Assembly: GCA_963664845.1 (NCBI GenBank)
Contig: OY761615.1
Span: 62,001 to 126,000, forward strand
Direction: 5' to 3'
DNA: 64,000 nucleotides
DNA from: CAIYTF01 sp963664845
GTDB lineage: Bacteria > Bacteroidota > Ignavibacteria > Ignavibacteriales > Ignavibacteriaceae
Positions 28,017-37,277 of the stretch are shown here, piece after piece; within the stretch, counting starts at the first letter, position 1; each line of letters starts with the position of its first letter. A program made the position numbers and the translations under genes. A model generated the notes under the pieces. The model worked only from the letters and a program-made list of their open reading frames with translations, had not been told where the DNA came from and made no database searches.

Positions 28017-28852
28017 TTGGCCAATTCTTCCTCAAGCAGTTTCCCGTAAATTTTTTCCATTCCAGTGTTTTTACTATTCCTTTTTATCATTCGCAAGAAC
28101 TCGACTTTTTCCTGCCTGGTTTTTTTCCCTTGCAATTCACCCAACACAAACCCAACAGCCATTGATGATACAGTGTATTTTTCAATGATTTCGCGAACAT
28201 ATAATTTAGCTTTTTCATAGCCATTAGGCAAAAATTTATAAAAAGCTTCAATTATACCAAGCAAATTTGTTGAATATACACTATTAGGATAACTTTCGTG
28301 CAAGCGTACAAGTTCTTCAATTTTCTCATCATTTTGACAGCCCTGTCGATCCATGTCTCTGATTATTTCCTGAAATTTATTGTGCACCAGCAACTCTTCA
28401 CCTACCGGCTCAATCACCTTAAATTCAATTCTTGTTTGTCTAATCTCCCCCTTTTTTGTCGCTGAGCTTATTTCCAGTATATAAGCACCTGATTCCAAAT
28501 ATGCAGTTACTGCTTTACTAAACTTTCTGCTTCCATATAGTTCAGTCAGATCAAGAGCTATATTATCACTCTCATTGGGCTGATAATTATGCCGTGGGGC
28601 AATGTAAAATGGGACAGACCATCTATATGCTACTATTTCCCCTCTATCATTAATTAATCTCATATTAACCGGTGAAATATCAGCAGAACGAATTATGGAA
28701 TCACTGGTGTTTTTATATTCCATATAAATATCAATCGGGGCCCCGTACAGATATGAAGCTTTCGACAAGGAAACGTTTACTTGCAGGGGTTGTTGTGCAA
28801 AGGAAAAGAATGACAGGCAACCCAGCAGAAGTGCAACAATGAATTTTCGCAT
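28013..28852 (-). CDS. Uncharacterised secreted protein, first of a three-gene cluster
   Basis: This 279-residue protein has a signal peptide cleaved near FSFAQ. Residues 25-150 look like an immunoglobulin-type beta domain (VNVSLSKASYLYGAPIDIYMEYKN is the type of opening seen in intracellular-proteinase-inhibitor or BsuPI-like domains). Residues 160-279 are helical, with tetratricopeptide-like character (NLLGIIEAFYKFLPNGYEKAKLYV). No known family can be named with confidence. The 4-bp overlap with the next gene suggests that the two products work together in the envelope. Confidence 0.68.
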   Translation of the reverse strand: MRKFIVALLLGCLSFFSFAQQPLQVNVSLSKASYLYGAPIDIYMEYKNTSDSIIRSADISPVNMRLINDRGEIVAYRWSVPFYIAPRHNYQPNESDNIALDLTELYGSRKFSKAVTAYLESGAYILEISSATKKGEIRQTRIEFKVIEPVGEELLVHNKFQEIIRDMDRQGCQNDEKIEELVRLHESYPNSVYSTNLLGIIEAFYKFLPNGYEKAKLYVREIIEKYTVSSMAVGFVLGELQGKKTRQEKVEFLRMIKRNSKNTGMEKIYGKLLEEELAK

Positions 28853-28870
28853 TTTTTTTATTTATCCCTG

Positions 28871-29036
28871 TATGAATAATTTCGCCCTTTCAGGGCTCAA
28901 ACGTTTTTGCATTATTTTTTCTACAATAATTTCGGCCCTACGGGCCTTTGCACAATAATATTGTCCTTCGAGCCATGCTACACTAATATTGTCGTTTGGG
29001 CCTAAGCTACAATAATATCGTCCCTTCGGGCCTGCG
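28871..29036. repeat. Tandem array of about 30-bp units with GGGCC-type hairpins
   Basis: Four to five degenerate units follow each other: 28871-28920 (diverged), 28921-28950, 28951-28977, 28978-29006 and 29007-29036. Each unit reads roughly CTACAATAATATYGTCCYTTCGGGCC. In the better units the end forms a small hairpin (GGCCCTACGGGCC, CCCTTCGGG). Spacing is 27-30 bp with no unique spacers, so this is not a CRISPR. It sits between the unknown cluster and the ABC efflux operon. Confidence 0.75.
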
Positions 29037-29085
29037 CGCAGTGCGGAAAAGATGATCGCTCACTAATTTAAGGCTTTTTATGAAA

Positions 29086-29116
29086 ATGGCCGCAAAACAA
29101 GTTGTCCTGCGGCCAT
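29086..29116 (-). terminator. Probable terminator of the ABC efflux operon
   Basis: ATGGCCGC (29086-29093) pairs with GCGGCCAT (29109-29116) across a 15-nt loop. It lies 28 bp behind the stop of the last gene of the minus-strand operon. On the minus strand it is followed by TTTTCATAAAAAG, a short and interrupted T-run. Confidence 0.6.
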
Positions 29117-29143
29117 ATGCAATTAACAAATCAGATCGTGTTG

Positions 29144-30319
29144 TTATCCGGCTCTTAGCGCCGTCACAATATTCAACCGTGCCGCACGCACCGAGGGCAA
29201 AAACCCGCCGATAAATCCCATCACTACCGCAAAGATGAACGATGAGATCAAGATGCTGCCCGACAGCGAAAAGCTGAATTCCAATTCCGAAAATGACCCG
29301 AAATTAAGCGTTGATACTTTGTAGGATGCCAGAAACAAAGAAAGCAATGTTCCTATCCCCCACCCTATTACCGCTATAAACAACGATTCCGTCATGAACG
29401 CCGCAAGAACACTTCTCCGTCTGAAACCCAGGGCACGCAGTGTACCGATTTCCACCGTTCTGTTCGCCACGGCTGCATACATGGTTATCATTGCACCTAT
29501 GATGGCACCAAAACTGAAGATAACCGTAACAACCGTACCGAGTATCCTGATGAACCCAGCCATCATTTCGGACTGTTCCTCAAAATAGGTCTGCTCAATC
29601 TTCGGTTCAAATTGCAATAATCTCCGGTCTTCCTGAAACACCTTTTTCACCGCTGCAAAATCAGAAGCGTTTGCCAAATGAAAGGTAAGTGTTGATACCG
29701 AACTTCCGCGGGTGAAAGCACTTCCCAGTTGTAAGGCGTCACCCCAGATTTCCGAATCAAAACCCGATCCGTCGGTCGTGAACACGCCAACCACGGTCCA
29801 ATAAGCACCCGCTATCTTTAGCTGTTTGCCTAACTCCGCACCGGGAAATTTCCTTGTGAGGCCTTCACCGACAATCAATTCCCGCGTGCCAAGGTTAAAA
29901 GTCCGGCCTTTTATCAGTTTAACCTGCGGGCGCAGTTCAAACACCTGCTCGCCAACACCCCGAATGGCAACATTGCTGAGACCACCGGTTTTGATTTCGA
30001 GATTAACAATCACTACAGGCTCACCGGAAAGCAAAGGCTGGTTTTTTGTGTTCTTTGCAACCTGTGGCAATGTTTTTATAATATTCACCACGTCGCCGGT
30101 AATGATGCTGGATATTTCACTTGTTGCAGACTTTCGCGATACTATCACATTATCCGGTAACCCGGTTGCGCGCAACGTTTTCTGCACACCGTAAGCCATC
30201 ATGAGCACGGCAGTAAAGACAAAAACCACAAGCGTAATGCCGGTAACCGTTATACCTGTTGTAAGCTTACGGGATTGAAAGTTTCTATAAATATATGAGA
30301 ATGGAATTTTCATGTTCAA
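29144..30319 (-). CDS. ABC transporter permease, MacB/FtsX type
   Basis: This is a 391-residue permease with an N-terminal transmembrane helix (about 20-40), a large extracytoplasmic domain and three C-terminal helices. The C-terminal FtsX domain shows GTLRALGFRRRSVLAAFMTES, the usual coupling segment. It is the last gene of a four-gene operon; 13 bp separate it from the other permease. It probably pairs with the neighbouring permease as a heterodimer driven by the ATPase at 31506. Substrates of such systems include lipoproteins, peptides and antibiotics; none can be assigned. Confidence 0.88.
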   Translation of the reverse strand: MNMKIPFSYIYRNFQSRKLTTGITVTGITLVVFVFTAVLMMAYGVQKTLRATGLPDNVIVSRKSATSEISSIITGDVVNIIKTLPQVAKNTKNQPLLSGEPVVIVNLEIKTGGLSNVAIRGVGEQVFELRPQVKLIKGRTFNLGTRELIVGEGLTRKFPGAELGKQLKIAGAYWTVVGVFTTDGSGFDSEIWGDALQLGSAFTRGSSVSTLTFHLANASDFAAVKKVFQEDRRLLQFEPKIEQTYFEEQSEMMAGFIRILGTVVTVIFSFGAIIGAMITMYAAVANRTVEIGTLRALGFRRRSVLAAFMTESLFIAVIGWGIGTLLSLFLASYKVSTLNFGSFSELEFSFSLSGSILISSFIFAVVMGFIGGFLPSVRAARLNIVTALRAG

Positions 30320-30332
30320 TTTTCTCCTTTGA

Positions 30333-31493
30333 TTAACCTATAAACCGTAAGCCATCAACTATCTTCGTTTTCACGGCTCGCTGTGACGGGAAAATAGAGG
30401 CCAAAACTCCGATAAAAATTGCGGACCCAAAAGCCAGCGCAATAGTTATGGGCTCAAGTGTGAATATCGGGAAAAACCCCTTGGGCATGGCTTCTTCAAT
30501 TCCCTTGATCATCGGCATGGAGATCAACAGGCCGGCAACACCGCCAAGGCACGAAATGATCATCGATTCACCGAACACCAGGCCAACGACGTGCATATTG
30601 GAAAATCCAAGGGTACGCAGCACGGCATATTCCCGTGTGCGCTCACGTGCGGTCATTACCATAGTATTTCCCAACACCAGCATGATGATGCCGATGATGA
30701 CGAACGAAAGAAAATTCATCGCCGTGATAATGGCGCCCGATGCAGAGATAAAACTCTGCTGGAACGCGCGCTCGGTTTCCGTTTTGGTTTCCGCGGTCGA
30801 ATTGGCGAACAGATTATCTATCTTCTGCGATAATTCTGCCGATCGGGCCGGGTCTTTAATTTTAACCACATACCAGCCGACCTGGTTTGCCCTCACAGGT
30901 ACGTTCTTTTCCATCTCTTCGTTTATATATTTCCATTGAAACATCATTTGTGTCGCATCAGTGGTTTTGTCACGAGGGGTGTAGATGCCCTGTACAACAA
31001 AATCCCAGGTTCCGGGATAGATGTCACCTTCAATGGTCATAACATCACCAAGTTTCAGGTTATACTGCTTTGCAATATCCTTACCGATTATACAACCCCG
31101 CCTGTCTTTCATAAACGCATCTTTTTCCCCGGGAGTAAGCACAAATTCCGGGTATACGTCGAAAATGGTTTCAGCGTCAACCGCCATGCGGGCAAAGAAG
31201 TTGTTTTTATCCTTATATACTCCCCCGAACCAGTTCAGGAAAGTGACTTCCTTTACACCATCAAGTGCCATGATCTTGTCCTTGTACGCGTAAGGCAAAG
31301 GGAAAATAAACGAAACGGACTGCCGGGTGACCAGCCGATCAGCCGCAGACGCGTCGAGTCCGGCATACCAGGCTGTCACCACGGTTCGCAAAATGCAAAA
31401 AGCCAAAACAGCCACGGCTATTCCCACGATCGTTAGAAACGAACGCAGTTTATGACGACCGGAGTTTCTTATAATGAGCTTTAGAACTTTCAT
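30333..31493 (-). CDS. ABC transporter permease, MacB/FtsX type
   Basis: The 386-residue protein has the same topology as the next gene: one N-terminal transmembrane helix, a periplasmic MacB-like domain and three C-terminal helices, with the coupling motif EYAVLRTLGFSNMHVVGLVFGE split over the FtsX domain. It lies 12 bp downstream of the ATPase gene. Two different permeases in one operon suggest a heterodimeric channel. Confidence 0.88.
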   Translation of the reverse strand: MKVLKLIIRNSGRHKLRSFLTIVGIAVAVLAFCILRTVVTAWYAGLDASAADRLVTRQSVSFIFPLPYAYKDKIMALDGVKEVTFLNWFGGVYKDKNNFFARMAVDAETIFDVYPEFVLTPGEKDAFMKDRRGCIIGKDIAKQYNLKLGDVMTIEGDIYPGTWDFVVQGIYTPRDKTTDATQMMFQWKYINEEMEKNVPVRANQVGWYVVKIKDPARSAELSQKIDNLFANSTAETKTETERAFQQSFISASGAIITAMNFLSFVIIGIIMLVLGNTMVMTARERTREYAVLRTLGFSNMHVVGLVFGESMIISCLGGVAGLLISMPMIKGIEEAMPKGFFPIFTLEPITIALAFGSAIFIGVLASIFPSQRAVKTKIVDGLRFIG

Positions 31494-31505
31494 ACTTCAT
31501 TGCTC

Positions 31506-32180
31506 CTAAATAAATTCGCCTTTGTCAAGGTGTCTGGTTAAATGTGCTTTGGATGCTGCGTGTTGATCATGGGTGACCATGACAATTGTTTTTTTCAACT
31601 CAGTATTAAGCCGTTCAAGAAGTATCAAAACCTCATCTGCCGAATGTTTGTCCAGATCACCCGTGGGTTCATCTGCAACAATAATGGTCGGGTCGGTAAC
31701 AACCGCACGGGCAATTGCCACGCGCTGCTCCTGTCCGCCCGAAAGCTGTTTCGGAAAATGGTTCATCCGGTCTTCCAGACCAACCAGTGAAAGCGCCAGT
31801 TCAACGCGTGATTTTCTCTCCGCTTTTGAAAGACCGGTAAGCAACAACGGAAGCTCAACGTTTTCAAATGCGGAAAGCACCGGTATTAAATTATAGAACT
31901 GGAAGACGAAGCCCACATTGTGGGAACGCCATTTTGCCAGCGCGGACTCGCCAAGACTGGCAATATCCACGCCTTTAATGAAAATTTTCCCGCCGGATGG
32001 TTTATCAATTCCAGCGATCAGATTCAATAACGTAGTTTTTCCCGAACCCGAAGGGCCCATAAGCGCCAGGAACTCGCCATCCTTCACTTCAAACGAAAGG
32101 TTATTCAATACGGGAATATCGAAATTATTCTTCCTATAGGATTTAGAGACATTTTCCAGAGTAATGATCGCATCGCTCAT
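31506..32180 (-). CDS. ABC transporter ATPase, LolD/MacB type
   Basis: The 224-residue nucleotide-binding protein has Walker A GPSGSGKTTLL, a Q-loop (FVFQFYNLIP), signature LSGGQEQRVAIARA, Walker B IIVADEPTGDLD and the H-loop VTHD. All catalytic motifs are intact. It stands between the adaptor gene (11-bp gap) and the permeases (12-bp gap), and powers the export complex. Confidence 0.94.
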   Translation of the reverse strand: MSDAIITLENVSKSYRKNNFDIPVLNNLSFEVKDGEFLALMGPSGSGKTTLLNLIAGIDKPSGGKIFIKGVDIASLGESALAKWRSHNVGFVFQFYNLIPVLSAFENVELPLLLTGLSKAERKSRVELALSLVGLEDRMNHFPKQLSGGQEQRVAIARAVVTDPTIIVADEPTGDLDKHSADEVLILLERLNTELKKTIVMVTHDQHAASKAHLTRHLDKGEFI

Positions 32181-32191
32181 ATTTTTCTCTC

Positions 32192-33382
32192 TTATTCTGT
32201 TACTTTAACTTTTTGATTGTTTTTCAATGTTTGAGCAGGGTTGTCGATAATCTTTTCGCCGGAGACCAACCCACTCTTTACTTCAGTATACGAACCAAAC
32301 GAACTGCCCGTTTTTATTTCCACTTCAACAGCCGTGTTATCAACAATGCGGTAAACGAAACTTTTACCATCTCTTTTAACGATTGCCGAAAGTGGAATGG
32401 TCAGTTTTGGGGCAGCTTCCTGTTGATCCACTTTCCCCTGATCTGCTCCCAGAAATGCCACTTTGGCACTCATTTCCGGCAGCACCCTGCTGTCATACTC
32501 TTTGAAACCGATCTTCACCATAACGGTAGCCTTGGAACGGTCGGCTGTTGGCACTATCTTGGCAACAAATGCCGCATAACGTCTGTCCGGATAGGCATCC
32601 AAAGTCACTTCGCAGGTCTGATTTGGCGTAATTTTTTCGATGTTTGATTCGGATACATCAGCCTCAACCTGCAGCGAAGTCATATCGGCAATTGTTACAA
32701 CCGCCGATTTTGACGACACGCTGGCTGCCAGGGGTGCAACCACTTCGCCAACATCCGCGTTTTTCGTCAGCACGGTTCCGTCGAACGGGGCACGGATAAG
32801 TGTATTCTCCATTGATACTTCGGCTCCGGCAACCTGTGCCCTGGCAACCTCGATGTTTGCCAAAACCCGGTGATATCTTGCTTCGGCGGCTTCTACGTCT
32901 GTTTGCGTAACTGACTGTGAAAGTATCAGTTTCTTGGAACGGTTATATTGATTTTCGGCGTCTTTGAGGTCAGCCTCGGCAACTTTCAAACCTGCCTTCA
33001 TTTGGTCAAGGGTCGCTTTAATATCGCTGTCTTCCAGGCGTGCAATGATCTGGTCTTTTCTTACCTTATCACCTTCAACCACACCCAGAAAAACAAGCCT
33101 TCCCATGCCCTTTGAAGCAACTGCCGCTTTTCGTTGTGCAACCACGTAACCGCTTGCGTTCAGCACGGCGCTCGATTGTGAAGCGCTTGTCATTACCGCA
33201 GCAACTGTTTTAACTTCAATTGGTTTTTGAAACAGGGGGACTATCAGAAAATAGATCACTGCGGCTACGGCCAAAATGCCAACCACCGAATAGATAATCT
33301 TTGTGTTTCCGGATCCCTGAGAGGGATATTTTTCATTCCGGTTAATTTTTAATGCTTTTAAATCTGCGTTTTGCGCTTCCAT
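32192..33382 (-). CDS. Periplasmic adaptor (membrane fusion) protein, MacA/HlyD family
   Basis: The 396-residue protein has one N-terminal transmembrane helix (IIYSVVGILAVAAVIYFLIV), a lipoyl-like segment (GYVVAQRKAAVASKGMGRLV), a coiled-coil hairpin around KAGLKVAEADLKDAENQYNR, then beta-barrel and membrane-proximal domains (VQVEADVSESNI, LPEMSAKVAFLG). It is the first gene of the operon and would link the inner-membrane ABC pump to an outer-membrane channel. No TolC gene lies nearby, so the channel must be elsewhere. Confidence 0.9.
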   Translation of the reverse strand: MEAQNADLKALKINRNEKYPSQGSGNTKIIYSVVGILAVAAVIYFLIVPLFQKPIEVKTVAAVMTSASQSSAVLNASGYVVAQRKAAVASKGMGRLVFLGVVEGDKVRKDQIIARLEDSDIKATLDQMKAGLKVAEADLKDAENQYNRSKKLILSQSVTQTDVEAAEARYHRVLANIEVARAQVAGAEVSMENTLIRAPFDGTVLTKNADVGEVVAPLAASVSSKSAVVTIADMTSLQVEADVSESNIEKITPNQTCEVTLDAYPDRRYAAFVAKIVPTADRSKATVMVKIGFKEYDSRVLPEMSAKVAFLGADQGKVDQQEAAPKLTIPLSAIVKRDGKSFVYRIVDNTAVEVEIKTGSSFGSYTEVKSGLVSGEKIIDNPAQTLKNNQKVKVTE

Positions 33383-33682
33383 ATTTCTTCCATTTTGACA
33401 AAAAGATGCTACAAAGGTATCAATTTATGCCCTAAAAAGGGCAAATGTTAAGGATAAAAGGTATTTATTCGTGACGACTGGGCTAATAGTATTATTACTA
33501 AAGTAACAAATAGAACCAATATTCTAAAAAGAATTTTTAAATTACAGATTTTCCCGAATCAGCCGGGGTGGCCATACTTTCTACCATCAAAGAATTACCC
33601 AAAACAAGCCATCAAAACCATTTTGCCGTGCCAAGACATTTTTGTGTCCCGGTGACTCGTTATTCAACAATAGTCAACCATT

Positions 33683-33825
33683 GAAATTGTTAAAGTTCAG
33701 TATTGGGAAACTTCTGATCTTAATGACACAGTGGCTCAACGTTGCCTAAAAAATTATCTCATTCCGGAATTGCTCACTTCTCTTGGTTTCGCTGAAGAAT
33801 TCCGAATGAATTATTACTTCAGTCA
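33683..33825. repeat. 143-bp direct repeat, copy 1
   Basis: This is identical to 33990-34132 except for four bases and is offset by 307 bp in the same orientation. It contains an open stretch on the plus strand (QYWETSDLNDTVAQRCLKN as the readable part), but with a stop just upstream and no start codon with a ribosome-binding site. Confidence 0.9.
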
Positions 33826-33989
33826 CCTGTTTTCCGCACTTTTTCTGGAAAATATAAAAATGATGCGTATTTAACTCAATAACAATGTTTTTCATTATTA
33901 TTGGGTGTCCAGTACAAATTGCTTTTTGCGCGTTTTTACCATAAAAATAAAGAGTAGTGGTCAACGGGGTGTCCCAGTGCGTAAAACAG

Positions 33990-34132
33990 GAAATTGTTAA
34001 AGTTCAGTATTGGGAAACTTCTGATCTTAATGACACAGTGGCTCAACGTTGCCTAAAAAATTTTCTCATTCCGGATTTGCTCATTTCTCTTGGTTTCGCT
34101 AAAGAATTCCGAATGAATTATTACTTCAGTCA
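33990..34132. repeat. 143-bp direct repeat, copy 2
   Basis: This second copy has the same orientation. The four differences would each change the amino acid in the open frame (Y/F, E/D, T/I, E/K), which argues that the frame is not under selection as protein. Confidence 0.9.
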
Positions 34133-34205
34133 AGTCAACGTAAATTGGATTTTGGGGAAATACGTGACATTATTCAAGACGAAGTGTCTTGTCCCCCATT
34201 TAGTT

Positions 34206-36269
34206 TTATTTTGGCAAGCCTTTTATTTTACCCGGAATTGGCTTAAACCCAATAGCTTTGATATTATTTTGATATTTGGTTATTTCAAAGGTTAACGGAT
34301 TCTCATTAAATGGTACTTGAGTATTTGTGACATAATTGTCTTTCAAATTCATTAACTTCAGATCATGATTACTCACTGAAAATACTGAATCAACTTTCAC
34401 CATTATATTATTTGTACACGAATTATACTTCATCGAATAGGTCGAATCATCCAAAAGTGTTTTCAAACGCAAATATTTCTGCCAAGCCGGTGAATCTCTG
34501 TAAGGATATCTACTTGAAGTGGATATTATTTCTTTTTTATTTGTCGGATAGTTTTTGATATCAACCACTCGCATTACTATTCCATATGCACATTTGTAGA
34601 ATATATTATTTTTAATTGCATTATCGCTCCCGCCCTCAACTAAAACGCCCGTTCCACACTTATTGAAAATATTTCCATAAACCAGCCAACCTGATGAATA
34701 GCCATCTAAATGGATTGCTTCTGAGCGATGGTTTAATTCTGGTTTCTGGTGTCTGTAAATACTCTGAACATCATGGATATAATTATACCGGATAATGTTT
34801 CCCTGGGAAGTAATATCACCCCAAGTGTATATTCCCCCGACATCCTGTATTTCATATGCTACATTGTACAGTTCATTATATTCAATAACATTATCATTCC
34901 CGACGACAAAGATTCCAGAAGTTGGAGAATTATAAATAGTATTATTTTTTACATATGTGCCCACACAATTTTGCAGCACAACACCGCCTCTGTTCGCATT
35001 AAACTGTTTGTGCAGATCATGAATAGTATTATCTATGATTTTAATATTATTCCCTTTTAAAGCAACTCTATCACCGCAGTCATCCAAATGGATACCCTGA
35101 GAACTGCTATTATATATATCGTTGTTGGAAATTGTAATGTCCTGAGATCTGTCTATAAACAGATTATAAGCAGTAACATTTCTTATTTTGCAGTTGGTAA
35201 CAGTGCAATTACTGCTTTTTTCGATTATTACGCCGATGGAAGCCCCTTCGATTATTATGCCCGACAGATTTATATTTTTACAGACATGAAGCTTAAAAAC
35301 TTCTTTTATATTACTAAACTCCGGGTATTCAGTAAGGTTTGAGGGTGGATAAAAATAGATTTTTCTCTCTGCCCGGTTAAAATAATAATCACCTGGTCTG
35401 TTAACCTCGGATAGTATATTTACCAGGTAGAATCGCTGAACAAGATGGGTAAATTTACTTTTGGGTGAATAGCCAAAGGGTGGGTTCCCTGTAACAGTTA
35501 CATAATTTTGATTGGCATCAATGATAAATACACGCTGGTAAGTAGAATACCAGTCATCAGACCAATACCCAAATGCATATATATTCGTATCCCTGTCCCA
35601 TTTGGAAATATGTGAGTCATGCTTGATTTTTAGTTTATACCGCAACGCTCCATTTGCAATGATAGCAGAAGTATCAAAAAAATCCAAAAAGCCAGTTTTG
35701 GGATATCGTGATAAATTCATCTGTTCGCCCTTAAACAGCAAGTCAAACCGGGTACTTATGGAATCGATTGAACCAAACGAATCAGTATAAGCTCCCATAT
35801 CAGCGACTAACACGCTGTCTCTGACATCAGCATCCAGTTTGCTCAATATGGATTTATCACGAACATGGTTAAAATTTGGTATTTCAGTGGCACCTGTCAG
35901 TATAACGGTTTCATTATTAAAAGGAAATATGCTTAACGGGGAAGACTCGGTGCCTCCTACTGCATCATCAATTACCAAAGGACTTGTAATATGATATTTC
36001 CCCTCTCGTATTATCACGTTAATGCCCTTTGGCGGGTATCCGGTTGTTTTTTTTATTCTGGCAATCTCTGCAAATGTTTTTTTAAAAGTTCTATACGGTC
36101 CATCTGTTTTTGTCTCGTTAGGCATTGATACCCTGCCAGACCATTCATCGTTCCCTTGTAAAGAGATATAAATATTTGTTTGTGCCAGGCTGCTGCCTGA
36201 CACCAGTATGATGAATAATAATAAATTTTTCAAAAAAAATCTCGGGTAAGGGTAATTTATATCTAACAT
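34206..36269 (-). CDS. Secreted right-handed parallel beta-helix protein
   Basis: This 687-residue protein has a signal peptide (FFLKNLLLFIILVSGSSLAQ region). The start of the mature part, IYISLQGNDEWSGR, and the TDGPYRTFKKTFAEI segment are typical of beta-helix polysaccharide-active enzymes. Residues about 320-560 hold many PbH1-like rungs (GIIIEGASIGVIIEKSSNCTV, ISNNDIYNSSSQGIHLDDC, GIFVVGNDNVIEYNELYNV, GNIIRYNYIHDV). A polysaccharide lyase or glycosidase is possible, but no catalytic set can be assigned. It ends 74 bp past the second 143-bp repeat and is followed upstream by the PorD-like gene. Confidence 0.82.
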   Translation of the reverse strand: MLDINYPYPRFFLKNLLLFIILVSGSSLAQTNIYISLQGNDEWSGRVSMPNETKTDGPYRTFKKTFAEIARIKKTTGYPPKGINVIIREGKYHITSPLVIDDAVGGTESSPLSIFPFNNETVILTGATEIPNFNHVRDKSILSKLDADVRDSVLVADMGAYTDSFGSIDSISTRFDLLFKGEQMNLSRYPKTGFLDFFDTSAIIANGALRYKLKIKHDSHISKWDRDTNIYAFGYWSDDWYSTYQRVFIIDANQNYVTVTGNPPFGYSPKSKFTHLVQRFYLVNILSEVNRPGDYYFNRAERKIYFYPPSNLTEYPEFSNIKEVFKLHVCKNINLSGIIIEGASIGVIIEKSSNCTVTNCKIRNVTAYNLFIDRSQDITISNNDIYNSSSQGIHLDDCGDRVALKGNNIKIIDNTIHDLHKQFNANRGGVVLQNCVGTYVKNNTIYNSPTSGIFVVGNDNVIEYNELYNVAYEIQDVGGIYTWGDITSQGNIIRYNYIHDVQSIYRHQKPELNHRSEAIHLDGYSSGWLVYGNIFNKCGTGVLVEGGSDNAIKNNIFYKCAYGIVMRVVDIKNYPTNKKEIISTSSRYPYRDSPAWQKYLRLKTLLDDSTYSMKYNSCTNNIMVKVDSVFSVSNHDLKLMNLKDNYVTNTQVPFNENPLTFEITKYQNNIKAIGFKPIPGKIKGLPK

Positions 36270-36290
36270 TTTACTGCATTTATGAGCTAC

Positions 36291-37211
36291 TTAATTTCTC
36301 ATCGCTTCATCATACTTTGTGGTATGCGGTGGATCAATGATCTTTAGTGTTTTGAAGATTTCCTTGTCTTTATATCCGCGCAAACGGTCAATAATCTCAC
36401 CGTTCTTTGCATCAAAAAACATTCGCAGATAGAGACTGCGTACATCTGCTTTTGCTTTCATGTTTTGAATGGTACCAATGAAGGCAGCAATTTTTTCCTG
36501 GGCCTTGCGCACATATATATCTTTTTTTGCTGGATTATTATTCCGCTGTGCATACATATCGATAGCATAATGATAGTCTGCAAAGCCTTCTCGTGCCGGA
36601 CGATACCGCTCGGACGTCAGATCATCGATCAAATCTCTTCTGTTAAAACTTCCGGCTGCAGAAACCCAGCCGGTGCTGTAGTTTGTTGATTGCGCCATGT
36701 TCACCATGTCATAGGCTTTGGCAAAATAAGCCAGGCCGCTGAGCTTTTCCCATGAATCGCATTCAAGCCCTATAATAACATAGGCATAATAATTAAGCAG
36801 ACTGGTTATTGGATTAAACACCTGAGGATTATAATAGAACGATTGATTCTTTTCATAGGTGAAATTCCAGTTATTGTCGAATATCCTCATTATAGGAGTG
36901 AACTCCCTGCTCTGGTAAATCTTCCGCTGACTGTTAACAACAATCTGTGCTGAATACGTTACTTCATCGGGTGCACTGGATATTGAAATATTGAAGTTAC
37001 AATTGATTTTATCATACCGCCAATCCTGCGAACCAAACTTCGTGGTATTCAGATAGGTTTGCAGATCCCCCGCCAATCTTCCAAGACTCTCCTTGTTTAT
37101 TACCGGCAGATTTTGATAATCAATATTGACTGTTGCATTAAGTTCCTGCGCATGAGTCATTTGGAGAGTAAGCAGCAAACAACCCAGAAGTAAAATAATT
37201 CGTTTTGCCAT
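36291..37211 (-). CDS. DUF4835 protein, PorD-like component of type IX secretion
   Basis: The 306-residue protein starts at the ATG at 37211 (MAKRIILLLGCLLL, signal peptide ending THAQ); an in-frame upstream start would place 19 extra residues ahead of the signal peptide. The sequence follows the DUF4835 pattern: NATVNIDYQNLPVINKESLGRLAGDL, then FYYNPQVFNPITSLLNYYAYVIIGLECDS and a late RLRGYKDKEIFKTLKIIDP. DUF4835 is annotated as T9SS protein PorD in Bacteroidota. It is divergent from a PorV-like gene 66 bp away, and the window contains a T9SS substrate at 8083, so a secretion role fits. Confidence 0.82.
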   Translation of the reverse strand: MAKRIILLLGCLLLTLQMTHAQELNATVNIDYQNLPVINKESLGRLAGDLQTYLNTTKFGSQDWRYDKINCNFNISISSAPDEVTYSAQIVVNSQRKIYQSREFTPIMRIFDNNWNFTYEKNQSFYYNPQVFNPITSLLNYYAYVIIGLECDSWEKLSGLAYFAKAYDMVNMAQSTNYSTGWVSAAGSFNRRDLIDDLTSERYRPAREGFADYHYAIDMYAQRNNNPAKKDIYVRKAQEKIAAFIGTIQNMKAKADVRSLYLRMFFDAKNGEIIDRLRGYKDKEIFKTLKIIDPPHTTKYDEAMRN

Positions 37212-37277
37212 CGTAATAATTCTTGTTTTTTTTATAATTTTACCCAGATAATATACCAATTTTATCAAGTATGAACT

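Larger units (their letters stand above)
33383..34205. other. Gene-free region holding a direct duplication
   Basis: This 820-bp stretch lies between the ABC operon and the beta-helix gene. The left part holds the promoter of the adaptor gene. The rest is occupied by two copies of a 143-bp sequence and AT-rich flanks. Short open frames cover the copies but do not look like genes. GTGTCCC words precede both copies (about 33648 and 33970), which may reflect the end of a decayed mobile element. Confidence 0.55.

Noticed and set aside
28871..29036. CRISPR array
   Set aside because: The units follow each other directly without unique spacers, and no cas genes are present.
33957..34295. Plus-strand frame of 112 codons over the second 143-bp repeat
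   Set aside because: It runs into the end of the beta-helix gene on the other strand, and all differences between the repeat copies change amino acids. It is treated as a repeat, not a gene.
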